A program made the translations under genes and the position numbers. The notes under the pieces are model-generated. The model ran no database searches, had not been told where the DNA came from, and worked only from the letters and a program-made list of their open reading frames with translations. A stretch of DNA of 64,000 bases, taken from assembly GCF_021190915.1 (NCBI RefSeq), contig NZ_JAIOAP010000013.1, positions 165,672-229,671 on the forward strand, read 5' to 3'. This document shows, in pieces, positions 17,536 to 28,200 of this stretch (positions are counted from its first letter, which is position 1; each line of letters starts with the position of its first letter). This DNA comes from Cohnella silvisoli (lineage in GTDB: Bacteria; Bacillota; Bacilli; Paenibacillales; Paenibacillaceae).

Positions 17536-19674
17536 ATGTTTGAAGTGTATTATGGGATAGACAACTCCATGGCCATCCTCACGTTCATTTTCTGGTGGAT
17601 TGCCGCAGCCCGAACGTCCAATCTGGCCTTATTGCCGACAGAGGACAAGATGCGCCGCGTCGCGCGGATCAATATGCGGTTCGTCTATATCGGTATGGCA
17701 CTCGCGCTCTTCAGAGCTGTTTGGCAGCTGCCCCTGGGACTCAAGTTCGGTTGGCCGTTCACGCTGGAGAAAATACTGCTTGCATCGCCGCTCATCCTAA
17801 CTCCGGTCGTTTTTGTTATGCTGATTTCCATTCCTAGGCAGAAGCGGATCGCGAATGAACGGTCTTCAGACACAGCCCCTATCAAGCGGAGAGACGCAGC
17901 GGACCCGGCGCTCGTCGTTCCGATCCAGGCTGCCGCTTGCGGAGCGGCAGCCGGTCTATATATTCTCTTATTTCCGCAAACGCCGCCCTATATCGACATC
18001 GGTTTGTCGCTTTCCGCGTTGATGGCGGCAGCCATGCCGGTGCTTTGGTATTGGCAACGATGGCGTGCCAGGAGATTGGGCAGCATCGAATTGCCTATGT
18101 TACCTTCGATTGCCCGGAGAGCTACAAGGAAAGCCGCGGTATTCGTTATCCTCGGCATCGGCATCGGATTATTGATCCTGTTTGCTAAGGAGCAAAGCAA
18201 GCTCCCGGAACAGATGAGCATGACGGATCATTCCAATATCGATTACGGCGGCGGACCCGCTCTGTCGCACGGCGGGCAAGGTCATCACCAGCACAGCGCT
18301 GCGGGCGAGTCCGTGAAGACAGTGAGTGTCGTTGATTTAAAGGGACCCCAGGACGAAGCGCCGGACAAGAAATTCGCGCTAACGGCTGAGAAGACGACCG
18401 TTCGGCTGAGCTCAGGTAAGACGATCGAGGCTTGGACGTACAACGGGCAAATACCGGGACCGGAACTTCGCGTCACAGAAGGAGACCTTGTGGAGGTTAC
18501 GTTGTTGAACAAAGACATTGAGGCCGGCGTGACAATTCATTGGCACGGGTTAGACGTGCCAAATGGAGAGGATGGCGTCGCCGGACTGACGCAGGATTCT
18601 GTCATGCCGGGCGAGAGCTATACGTACCGGTTTCGGGTGAACGAGCTCGGAACGCATTGGTATCATTCGCATCAGGCATCGTCCGTACAGGTCAAGAAAG
18701 GACTATTCGGCGCCCTAGTCATTATGCCGAAAGACAAGGCGAACGGCGTATACAACATGGCAAAATCCGGTGGAGCGGGGAGCGGGATCCAAGACATCGT
18801 GCTGATCGGCCACACGTGGGAGTTTTCGAGAGGTCATGTAGCCTCCATCGGACTAGCGGATAACTTGGAACGCCGGAAAATCGCACCCGGCACAGCGGTA
18901 AGGCTTCGGTTTGTGAATGCCAGCAGCGAGCCCGAAACGTTCGAATTAAGCGGAACACGTTTTCAGGTCGCAGCGATCGACGGAGCGGAAGTGAACGAAC
19001 CAGGAGAGTTAGAGAATGTGTCGCTTCATATTGCCTCAGGAGGACGCAACGACGTCATCTTTACGATGCCGAATACGCCTGTTGCGCTCCGCAGCAAGAG
19101 CAACCGCGAAGCGGTTATCCTGATCAGTGCTGACGGCAGCGGAGAGATCCCTCCTTGGCCCAAAGGGAAGACGGTATTCAATCCGGCTTCGTATGGAAAT
19201 CCGCTGCCGATGAAGATCGGTTTGGATAGCGATTTTGACAGGGAATTCAAAATAACGATTGATGTACAGAACTTCGCCTTCTACAACGGAAAGTTCGCAA
19301 CGCAAGTGTTTCGAATCAACGGCAAGTTGTTTCCGGAGACGCCGATGCAAATGGTGCGCAAAGGTGATTTGATCAAGATCACCATCATTAATCGAAGTTA
19401 TGAAGATCATCCGATTCATCCGCATGGGCATCATATGCAAGTGCTTAGCCGGAACGGAAAGTCGGTAACCGGCAGCCCTTGGATCGTCGATACGCTAAAT
19501 GTCGGACCCGGGGAAACTTACGAGGTAGCGATACGCGCCGACAATCCGGGTATTTGGATGAATCATTGTCATAATCTCGAACATGCGGCTGTCGGAATGA
19601 TCCTTCACCTTGCCTATGAAGGGGTAACGTCTCCATTTCTTGTCGGAGAGGGAAGCCGGAATTTACCGGAATAA
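17536..19674 (+). CDS. membrane-anchored multicopper oxidase
   Basis: Oxidises substrates (cuprous ion, phenolics or metals) with reduction of O2. Product of 712 aa. About the first 220 residues form five or so transmembrane helices with a DUF-like layout; a His-rich spacer (HGGQGHHQHS) follows. The cupredoxin domains then carry all copper ligands: H335 and H337 in TIHWHG, H377 and H379 in HWYHSHQ, H625/H628/H630 in HPIHPHGHH, and HCHNLEH with C678, H683 and axial M688. AGAGGTG precedes ATG 17536. The long membrane domain is unlike simple laccases or CotA. Divergent to a two-component system, so probably copper-responsive (inference). Confidence 0.9.
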   Translation: MFEVYYGIDNSMAILTFIFWWIAAARTSNLALLPTEDKMRRVARINMRFVYIGMALALFRAVWQLPLGLKFGWPFTLEKILLASPLILTPVVFVMLISIPRQKRIANERSSDTAPIKRRDAADPALVVPIQAAACGAAAGLYILLFPQTPPYIDIGLSLSALMAAAMPVLWYWQRWRARRLGSIELPMLPSIARRATRKAAVFVILGIGIGLLILFAKEQSKLPEQMSMTDHSNIDYGGGPALSHGGQGHHQHSAAGESVKTVSVVDLKGPQDEAPDKKFALTAEKTTVRLSSGKTIEAWTYNGQIPGPELRVTEGDLVEVTLLNKDIEAGVTIHWHGLDVPNGEDGVAGLTQDSVMPGESYTYRFRVNELGTHWYHSHQASSVQVKKGLFGALVIMPKDKANGVYNMAKSGGAGSGIQDIVLIGHTWEFSRGHVASIGLADNLERRKIAPGTAVRLRFVNASSEPETFELSGTRFQVAAIDGAEVNEPGELENVSLHIASGGRNDVIFTMPNTPVALRSKSNREAVILISADGSGEIPPWPKGKTVFNPASYGNPLPMKIGLDSDFDREFKITIDVQNFAFYNGKFATQVFRINGKLFPETPMQMVRKGDLIKITIINRSYEDHPIHPHGHHMQVLSRNGKSVTGSPWIVDTLNVGPGETYEVAIRADNPGIWMNHCHNLEHAAVGMILHLAYEGVTSPFLVGEGSRNLPE

Positions 19675-19699
19675 GGAGTTCCGTTTGATGCTGAATAAG

Positions 19700-19883
19700 G
19701 ACTGAAACTCTGGTTGATTTCTATTTCCTCTGCATTGTTGTTCCACGCTGGATTAAAGGTTAAAATGTTTTTGTCAAACATGCCCTGAAATATTCCTATC
19801 GTACAATCGTCATTTTTCATGATTAACCAGTTTTGATCAATAATTAAGGGCAAAACCTCCGAAAAGAAGGAAGTGTCAAACAA
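19700..19883 (-). pseudogene. VOC/glyoxalase-family fragment
   Basis: On the minus strand the frame reads DQNWLIMKNDDCTIGIFQGM, then FDKNILTFNPAWN, which is characteristic of the middle of a VOC superfamily protein. Both ends are missing and the frame runs into the 3' end of the oxidase. The start codon seen at 19883 coincides with the divergent AlkD-like gene and is probably accidental. Confidence 0.55.
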
Positions 19884-20590
19884 TGAATTTAGAAATGGTT
19901 ATGCAGGAGCTTGAAGCTCTCGGAAAGGATCGAACCAAGAAAATCTACGAATCCAATGGCGCGCGCGAACCGCTTTTTGGCGTGGCAACTGGCGAGATGA
20001 AGCCCATTTTCAGAAAAATAAAAATAAATCAACCTTTGGCTGAGCAACTTTACGCTACAGGGAACTACGACGCCATGTACTTTGCCGGCATAATTGCAGA
20101 TCCCAAAGCGATGACTGAAGCGGATTTTGAGCGTTGGATCGATGCGGCTTATTTTTATATGCTGTCCGATTTTGTAGTTGCGGTAACTTTGGCAGAAACA
20201 GATATTGCGCAAGCAGTGGCCGATAAATGGATTGCAAGCGGCGAAGAACTGAGAATGTCGGCGGGCTGGAGTTGTTACTGCTGGCTTTTGGGGAACCGCC
20301 CGGACGGTGAATTTTCCGAAAGCAAAATGACCAATATGCTTGAAATTGTGAAAAATACGATTCATGATTCTCCCGAACGAACGAAATACGCGATGAATAA
20401 TTTTATTTACACAGTGGGGGTATCCTATTTACCGCTCCATGGTAAGGCGGTCGAGATCGCAAAGGCAGTAGGCCCGGTAGAAGTCAAACGGGATAAGAAA
20501 AAAAGCGGTTTCCTGCTCGCTTCCGAAAATATTCAAAAGGCTGTAGATAAAGAGCAAATTGGTTTCAAACGCAAACATGTAAGGTGTTAG
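19883..20590 (+). CDS. AlkD-like DNA alkylation repair protein
   Basis: Product of 235 aa, the normal size for the HEAT-repeat DNA glycosylase family COG4912 that excises alkylated bases. Family-like stretches include REPLFGVATGEMKPI, LWYxGxxx-like AEQLYATGNYDAMYFAGIIA and WSCYCWLLGNRPD. AAGGAAGTG lies ahead of ATG 19883. It looks intact. Its last 120 bases (20471-20590) occur again at 43537-43656 fused to an SLH pseudogene. Confidence 0.88.
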   Translation: MNLEMVMQELEALGKDRTKKIYESNGAREPLFGVATGEMKPIFRKIKINQPLAEQLYATGNYDAMYFAGIIADPKAMTEADFERWIDAAYFYMLSDFVVAVTLAETDIAQAVADKWIASGEELRMSAGWSCYCWLLGNRPDGEFSESKMTNMLEIVKNTIHDSPERTKYAMNNFIYTVGVSYLPLHGKAVEIAKAVGPVEVKRDKKKSGFLLASENIQKAVDKEQIGFKRKHVRC

Positions 20591-20774
20591 AAGTAATGCT
20601 TAACTATGCCATAGATAATTTATAGCGCCATTATATCTTTTAAGTGTCTCTGAGACTTTCTCCGAGGCTTTTTTATTGAAGGAAGTGAGATGTCTTGTAA
20701 ACCGTATTAACTTGTAGCTTGGTAAGTTCCACGATTCTGACTCCACGATAGAGTTTCTAAGTTTCTCTTCAATA

Positions 20775-20811
20775 ACATAAATGCCGCAGCTCTTAGCTGC
20801 GGCATTTATGT
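20775..20811. terminator. bidirectional terminator hairpin
   Basis: Perfect 17-bp arms, ACATAAATGCCGCAGCT and its complement, around a 3-nt loop. Located between AlkD-like and MazEF-like genes that converge on it. Confidence 0.7.
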
Positions 20812-20861
20812 TTCTTCTCTTCGCGTATGGACGCCTAACGCGGTTATTTATCATAATGCAC

Positions 20862-20907
20862 AACAACAGCCCTTCACCGTTGAATAAGGCGGTGAAAGGC
20901 TGTTGTT
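20862..20907 (-). terminator. hairpin following the MazF-like gene
   Basis: 18-bp arms (AACAACAGCCCTTCACCG and its near-complement, one mismatch) directly after the toxin stop on the minus strand. A closely related hairpin lies at 51302-51347 beside a decayed copy of the same gene pair. Confidence 0.7.
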
Positions 20908-20913
20908 CGTCAT

Positions 20914-21120
20914 TCATTCGTTGAATAAATGCATTAATTGATGTTTGACCTCCGTTAAAAGCGAAGGTTTGATCAAGTTTGAAGTGATTGCGGCAACAAC
21001 AAGATCAGACTGGGATTTATTATAGGTTGAGTTGGACAAGACAAGAACGGGACGCTGCTTTGTTGTGGGCAAATCACTATACGGAAATGGAATCAGTACA
21101 ATGTCCCCTTGCCTATACAT
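20914..21120 (-). CDS. MazF/PemK-like toxin, internally shortened
   Basis: MazF toxins are sequence-specific endoribonucleases. The N-terminus is typical: MYRQGDIVLIPFPYSDLPTT, KQRPVLVLSN, VVAAITSNL. The protein then ends after only 68 aa with LLTEVKHQLMHLFNE, whereas family members have about 110-120. The tail resembles a family C-terminus, so I infer an internal deletion of about 40 residues that removes a core strand, and probably no activity. Start ATG 21120 overlaps the antitoxin stop by 8 bp and has GAGG upstream. Confidence 0.75.
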   Translation of the reverse strand: MYRQGDIVLIPFPYSDLPTTKQRPVLVLSNSTYNKSQSDLVVAAITSNLIKPSLLTEVKHQLMHLFNE

Positions 21121-21310
21121 GATTCCAAACCTCATCATCCACCGGGTTGTCCCAGAACTCCATGCTGGTCATGCTGGCTTGTTCAAGGTTTTTTAATGCT
21201 TCACGTTCTCTTTTTGCATTCAAATATCCGATGAAATCAGCAACTTCAATTGCGTCTTGTTCGGGGATATGGTCAATGATGCGTTTCAACTCTTCTCGGT
21301 TAACGCCCAC
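21113..21310 (-). CDS. antitoxin of the MazF-like pair
   Basis: Product of 65 aa with helical, charged sequence (VNREELKRIIDHIPEQDAIE, FIGYLNAKRERE) and an acidic tail (MEFWDNPVDDEVW) of the kind that blocks a MazF active site. It overlaps the toxin start by 8 bp. It appears intact. A degraded paralogue of the same tail lies at about 51495-51590. Confidence 0.75.
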   Translation of the reverse strand: MGVNREELKRIIDHIPEQDAIEVADFIGYLNAKREREALKNLEQASMTSMEFWDNPVDDEVWNHV

Positions 21311-21385
21311 ATTATCACGACCTTCCGGATCTAGGTGCTTTCATTGTATCATAAATAATCCCGATTTCCCCTAGGCGCTTAGATT

Positions 21386-21971
21386 CAAACTATCTAAACT
21401 TAGCAATCCAAAAGAAATTTCTTGTTTTTCTTTATGGTATTGTTAGTGCAGTCCAACATGCCTAGGAGGAGTCCTTATGAATTTATCAGAAAGGTTGATC
21501 GCAGAACTGAAACGGGAAGCGGAATCGACCCGGAGAGTGCTCGAAAGAGTACCTTCAGACAAGCTTTCCTGGAAGCCGCATACAAAGTCGATGTCATTAG
21601 GTCAGCTTGCTTTGCATACCGCGGGCGTACCCGGAGGCCTAGCTGAGTTTTTGGATGAACAGTCTCGCGAAGTCCCGATAGTTCCTCTGCCTGAGGCAAC
21701 ATCGTTGAACGAGATCCTTTCGACGTTTGATAAATACATGCTTTTGGCTGAAAACAAGCTTCTCGCATGGGGAGAAACTGGTCTAATGGAGACATGGAAG
21801 CTCACCCGTGAAGGCATCGCGATACTTGAGGTACCCCGAATCGAAATGGTGCGTACATTAATGTTTAATCATTTGTATCATCATCGGGGGCAACTAACCG
21901 TTTATCTCCGACTGCTTGAGGTCCCGGTTCCAGCCATTTACGGTCCGAGCGCCGATGAGAGTTAGCAAGCC
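21386..21971 (+). repeat. 585-bp direct repeat, copy 1 (DinB gene and leader)
   Basis: Begins at CAAACTATCTAAACTTAGCA and ends just past the stop at GTTAGCAAG. It is nearly identical to 29053-29637 in leader and coding sequence. The two copies flank the second SLH gene and the exosporium-C-like gene in the same orientation, 7.67 kb apart. Confidence 0.9.
21477..21965 (+). CDS. DinB/YfiT-family metal-binding protein, copy 1
   Basis: Product of 162 aa in a four-helix-bundle fold. The putative metal-binding His residues lie in GQLALHTAG and in FNHLYHHRGQLTVYLRLL near the end. Some family members are thiol-dependent transferases (bacillithiol S-transferases) and many have no known substrate. GGAGGAG precedes the ATG by 7 nt. 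The second copy at 29143 differs at a handful of residues (for example S/D5, T/I37, Q/R62). Confidence 0.88.
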   Translation: MNLSERLIAELKREAESTRRVLERVPSDKLSWKPHTKSMSLGQLALHTAGVPGGLAEFLDEQSREVPIVPLPEATSLNEILSTFDKYMLLAENKLLAWGETGLMETWKLTREGIAILEVPRIEMVRTLMFNHLYHHRGQLTVYLRLLEVPVPAIYGPSADES

Positions 21972-22024
21972 GTCGCACATTCTGATAAGGATTTCTATGC
22001 AGTCAAATATTTACTTCAATCAAT

Positions 22025-22060
22025 AAAACCGCGAAGGCATGAAGCCACGCGGTTTTTTGT
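22025..22060 (+). terminator. terminator after DinB copy 1
   Basis: AAAACCGCG (22025-22033) and CGCGGTTTT (22048-22056), then T residues. Confidence 0.8.
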
Positions 22061-22244
22061 CTTTTTATGGCCGAATCTATCATTATTCTTTTATATGGCG
22101 GCGACTGTGCTGCGTTTCGAAAGTATGCAGTGTAATTTCAATTTGTCAAAAGGGTCGACCGCCGGAGGTCTTTTTTTCGTTTTACTGCCATTTAACCGCA
22201 GGTTGTTACGATAAAAGAAATTGTTTTGAAAGGGGTTAATAGAT

Positions 22245-25200
22245 TTGAATTATCTTCATGTAAAGAAACTCAAAAAGATAATCTTAGGTATACTGGCAGT
22301 TTCCGTCTTAATAGCTGCAATCTTTCAGCCTAACAGAGCAGTGTTCGCTGATGTTTTTGTTGGCTTTGATGGAGGCACGGGTACAGCGGGAGATCCTTAC
22401 TTAATTTCTTCCGCGGTCCAATTCAATGAAATCCGATCTTATGTAACATCATCATTTAAATTGGCGGCTGACATTGATTTAAGCGACTACGCAAATTGGG
22501 TGCCGATTGGAAACCTTACGCTTACGACTAGGTTTAAAGGCAGTTTAGATGGCGACGGTCATACGATTACGAATCTAGCCATTAATCGGCCAACTACGAA
22601 TTATGTTGGATTATTCGGATACGTATATGGGGGTACGATCAAAAACCTGCGTATAGCTGGAGCGAACATTACGGGGCAAAATAATGCAGGCGTACTAGCG
22701 GGAAGGATAGAGGGTATATTTGAGGGGCAGCAATCCAAGATCAGCAATGTCGGCTCCTCAGGGGGAAGCTTGACAGGCGGGTCAAGCGTAGGCGGTTTGA
22801 TCGGAGATAGTTTGCGTGGAATGATTGATAATAGCTATTCTTCAGTCCGCGTGACAGGCACGGGTTTCAGTATTGGCGGTTTAATCGGAGTCAATGGCCA
22901 AGGAACAATCAGTCATAGCTACGCCATAGGAGATGTAATCTCCCCTGCCGGCAACCAAGTAGGCGGCTTGGTCGGAGCGAATAGTTCAGTTAGTTTAAGT
23001 TCTCCTCAATCATTAATCAGCAACAGCTATGCGACTGGAGAAGTGAAAGGAAATAATTACGTAGGCGGCTTATTGGGACGTAACGATTCAAACGGACTAG
23101 CCTCTTCCAACACGGTAGTTAGCGACAGCTACGCGATCGGTAAGGTGACGGGAATAGATAAAGTAGGCGGGCTGGTTGGATACAACAATAACGGAACGAT
23201 CAACAACGACTATGCGCTCGGAGAAGTGATAGGGACTACCCAAGTAGGCGGATTAGTGGGACAAAGAGCTACGGATACGATCCGTTCAAGCTACTATGAT
23301 AAGGAAACCACAAAGATCAATGATGTCAGCGACTTCTCCAGATCAACCCAGTTGATGAAGACACTTTCCAATTTTTTGGATTGGGATATGAACAGCACGT
23401 GGAAAATGGACAGCGGGATCAACAACGGCTATCCGTATTTACCGGCTCCGAGCTTGTCGGCAGTTGCGGCTATTGGGCAAGAAGCTGGGACAACTAGCAT
23501 GATCGCGACGGCAAGTGCGGGCAATCATCTGGTCGTTCAGGTGTCCTCAAGCACGAGGGCTATGCCTGGATTTGGCCATGCTGTTCCTACTTCGGGAGTA
23601 CTGGACCCGTATGTTTCCGGTTCGGATATCGGAGGGGTGGATGCAACAACGAATAAGTATGTCAGCGTATATGAGGCGAACAGAGACAACAAGGTCGTCA
23701 AGTTTACACAGATTATGTTGCAGAGTGATGACATTCTTAATTACACAATAGATGAGCTGCAAAATCAGTCCTTGACACCCTTGATGGTCGGGTATGTATC
23801 GGGAACTCAAGCGGCAAATACAATCACAATAACGAGTACGGGTACGGGCGATTTAGCCAATCTTTCCACTGATGTGAGCGGAGATGCATTCGATATCACG
23901 CAACCGGCTATCTCCCTGTTAGACAGTACAACGCCTTCGACGACTTTTACGGTACAAACTAAGGACGGATTAGCGGTAGGAACATACACGGAAACCGTCA
24001 CTATATCGGCAGATCATTTGTCCGATGCGACGTTTACGATTAGTCAAGTTGTTAGTGCTCCTGGAGCGCCGGTATTGCAACCGCCTATTGCAAGTAATGG
24101 TCAAGTGACACTCAACTGGAGCGCGGTAGGTTCCGTGACAGGGTACAGCGTATTCATGAGTACGACTTCCGGCAGTTATGGAACAGCGGAAGCTACAGTA
24201 ACCAGTACAACGTTTAGTTATAACGCTACTGGATTGAGCAATGGTACGAATTACTATTTTACAGTCAGAGCCAATAATAATGGGGCTGATGGTGCTGCTT
24301 CCAATGAAGTCAGTGCAACGCCTAAGACGATTCCAGAGGCCCCGACAGCAGTAACGGCAACAACAGCCAGCGGACAGGCTACCATTGATTTCTTCGCTCC
24401 CGCGAACGATGGAGGCAGTTCAATCACAAGCTATACGGTCATAGCTTCGCCGGGAAATCAGAGGGCTACAGGAGCAACAAGTCCGATTGTAATCACAGGT
24501 TTGTCCAATGGCACTAGCTATACTTTTACAGTTATAGCCACCAACAGTGAGGGGAATAGCCCTCCTTCTGCACCGTCCAGCGCCGTGACACATCCAATTG
24601 GGGTACCCGTATTGCAAGCTCCGACTATAGGTGACGCACAATTAACGCTCAATTGGGGTGCGGTAAATGATGTGACAGGTTACCAAATATACAAGAGTAC
24701 AGTTCCCGGAACCTATGGTGCAGCGGTGGATTCAGTAAGCTCCAATACACATAGTTACACGGTAACCGGATTGAGGAATGGAACAACTTACTATTTTACA
24801 ATCAGAGCAATGAATGGAGTAATAGAGGGCGCCGCTTCCAATGAAGAGGGCGCGATTCCGGTAAGGTGGTCCGGACCTGGAGCGCCATTAGGCACATTCG
24901 CGGGAGGCATCGGTATTGAGGAAGATCCCTATTTAATTGCAAATGCAGCTCAACTGGATGCGGTCAGACATTATCGTACAGGTGCTTATAAGCTGATAGC
25001 GGATATTGATTTAAGCAGCTATGCTAACGCCGATGGATGGGTACCGATTGGGACGGGTGATCTCGAGCTCAGTTTTAGTGGAATGATGGATGGTAACGGT
25101 TATTCCATTACGGGTTTGAAGATGAATAGACCAACTGCTGATAATGTGGGATTATTCGGCTATGTTACAGGGAACATCACGAATCTGAAGCTAGATGATG

Positions 25201-28200
25201 TAGATATTATCGGTAAAGATTTTGTGGGCGGCATAGCTGGTTTCGTTAAGTATGGAACAATCAGCAATAGTAAATCTTCCGGAGCGGTTACGGGAAACAA
25301 CGATGTAGGCGGTTTGGTTGGCAGAGTTTATCCCGGAACAATTAATAATAGTTACAATACTGGCAGTGTGACTGGATATTATAGAGTAGGCGGCTTGGTA
25401 GGACATAATGTTCTTGGAACGATTAGCGATAGCTACGCCACAGGTAATGTGACGGGAATAACGGCTTCCTTCTATATTGGGGGCTTGGTAGGTCAAAATG
25501 AAGGAGTACAAGGAACGATCCGCAACAGCTACGCATCTGGAAATGTTACGGCGGATAATCAAGTTGGGGGCTTGGTCGGGCTTAATATATTAGGCAGGAT
25601 TGAAACCAGTTACTCCACAGGAAATGTGAATGCAAAATGGTATACTGGCGGTTTAGTGGGAGTGAATCAATACGGAACAATCAAAGATAGTTATACCAAA
25701 TCGAGCGTGAATGGACAAATTGGGAAAACAGGCGGCTTTATTGGACAAAATGCCGGAGCGGATATCACGAATACCTATGCCGCAGGGAATGTGACTGGAG
25801 GATCAACTGAATTAGGTGCGTATACAGGTTCAGGTATAACTATGCTGCCCAACAGCAATTACTATGACTCAGATAAAATCGGATTAGTAGAGATCTATGG
25901 TGCCTTACCCAAGACAACAATATTAATGAAGACACTGGAAACGTATTCGGGTTGGGATTTTACTCAAGCCTGGGGACTAGATTCGACGATCAATGATGGC
26001 TATCCGTATTTGCGGTATCTGGCCCCGGAATTGCAGGCAACCGCGGTACCCGGGAATACTGCTGGGACAACGAAGGTAACTGCAGAGGCAGGCTTTGGCA
26101 ACCAACTAGTCATTCAGGTATCATCTGGGAACACAACTAAGCCTAGCATTCGAAATGTCGTTCCCGAATCGGGAGTCATTAACCCGTATGTTCCGGGTTC
26201 TGACATCGGAGGGGTGGATGCGGCAACGAACAAATATGTAGCTGTATATGAGGTGGACAACGAAAATCAAGTCGTGAAGTTTGCACAGATTACCCTTACA
26301 AGCAACGAAATTCACCCCTCTTACACAATCGAACAACTGGATGATCAGATGTTGGCAGCACTGACTGTGGGCTACGCATCAGGTACTCAAGAAACGAAGA
26401 CCGTAGCCGTTACACGTACGGGAACAGAGGATTTAGCCAGCTTGGCGGTAACGATTAGCGGAACTGAATTTGAGCTTACACAGCCATTGGTCACAACGCT
26501 GAACAGTGGAACGCCATCGACAAGCTTTACAGTGAAAGCGAAGGATGGATTAGCAGCTGGGACGTACACGGCAACCGTAACCGTTTCGGCAACGAATATG
26601 ACAGACGCGACGTTTACCGTCACGCAAGTGGTGAACCCCGCGCCGACGTATACGATTGCAGCTATAGCGGACCAAACACCGGCAGCGCTGACAGCAGGTT
26701 ATGCAGCGGGCACGCAGGAAACGAAGACACTAGCGATTACACGCACAGGAACAGGCAATTTGGTGAACCTGGCTGTAGCCGTAAGCGGAACTGAATTTGA
26801 GCTTACACAGCCATTGGTCACAACGCTGAACAGTGGAACGCCATCGACAAACTTTACAGTGAAAGCGAAGGATGGATTAGCAGCTGGGACCCATACAGCG
26901 ACAGTAACCGTTTCGGCAACGAATATGACAGACGCGACGTTTACCGTCACGCAAGTGGTAAATCAAGCTCGTATACCCATCGATCCGCCAAGCACAACCA
27001 TTATCCAGCCAAGCCCAACCATTATTCAGCCAACCCGCACAACTATTGACCTTGGGAACGAGAATACCGGTGCAACACTGCACGTAAAAGCGGAAGTTGA
27101 AACATCAGTAAATGGAGCAACCTCTACGAATGTTGCGGTTGATCCTGAGCAGTTTGTTCAAATGCTGGATTCAATAAAAAGTAAAAAAGCGACTGCCCAA
27201 ACCGTCACCGTTGCTGTCGAGGGAAAGGTCGATCAAGTCCATGTGGCGATACCGATCGTTGCAATATGGAATGAATCTGGTGCGAAAACGAACGGGACTC
27301 TTATTATTGAAACAGATTTAGCCAATTATCATATTCCATTAAGCTTGTTACGGGAAAAATCCGCCAATCATTCGGAGGGAAATATCCTGATCACTATCAA
27401 CAAATCGAGTGGACAGCTCCATGACAGTATATATAAGGCTGCGGAAAGACAGGATTTGTTACTTTTGAACAACCCAATCGAATTCAAGATCGCGATTGGA
27501 AATCAAGAAATGATAGAGTTCGGTGATGTTTATGTAGAACGGACGGTAAGCTTAGGATCTAAAGTCGACCCATCAAAGGCAACTGCTGTGTGGTATGATC
27601 CGGCTACAGAGACCTTCCATTTCGTACCCTCAATCTTCAAGGAAATCGATGGAGTGACGAACGTCGTCATGAAATCGCCGCATAACAGCATCTATACGTT
27701 AGTTCAGTCGGATGAGACATTCTTGGATCTAAATGGACATTGGGCGAAGGACGACATAGAGAAACTGGCATCCAAGCTTATTGTTAGAGGGAAATCGGGA
27801 ACGGAATTCGCACCTGAAGTGATGATTACGCGTGCAGAATTTGTTGCTTTGTTGGTCCGATCGCTTGGGATTACCGTTAATGCTGAGGAGAGTTCTTTCA
27901 AAGACGTTCAAAAAAATGCTTGGTTCGCCGATGAAGTCGAGGCGGCCGTTAAAGCTGAATTGATTAGAGGGTTTACGGATGGCACCTTCCGCCCAGAAGA
28001 TTTGATCACACGAGAGCAGATGGCGAATATAATGGCGGCAGCATTGAAGTTTGTGGACAATCAGCCTGAGAAAAGTGAATATATTGATAATCTGTTAGAA
28101 AGAAGATTTTCAGATGCCGATAAGATTCATACATGGGCGAGGGATGCAGCGGCGATCTCGGTCAAAGCCGGAATTATTAGCGGTCGCACAGAAACGACAT

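Noticed and set aside
22140..22150. TTTGTCA before the SLH gene at 22245 as a third BTAD operator
   Set aside because: Single half-site with no partner 11 nt away and no correctly placed -10 box.
22130..22244. Possible riboswitch before the 2012-aa SLH gene (GGGTCGACCGCCGGAGGTC then T7)
   Set aside because: Only a very short stem forms and no conserved riboswitch core is visible; at most a weak terminator.
22700..25800. Regular repeats in the GLUG blocks resembling a CRISPR-like array
   Set aside because: They lie in one open frame, units vary at DNA level, spacing follows the protein motif, and no cas genes are present.
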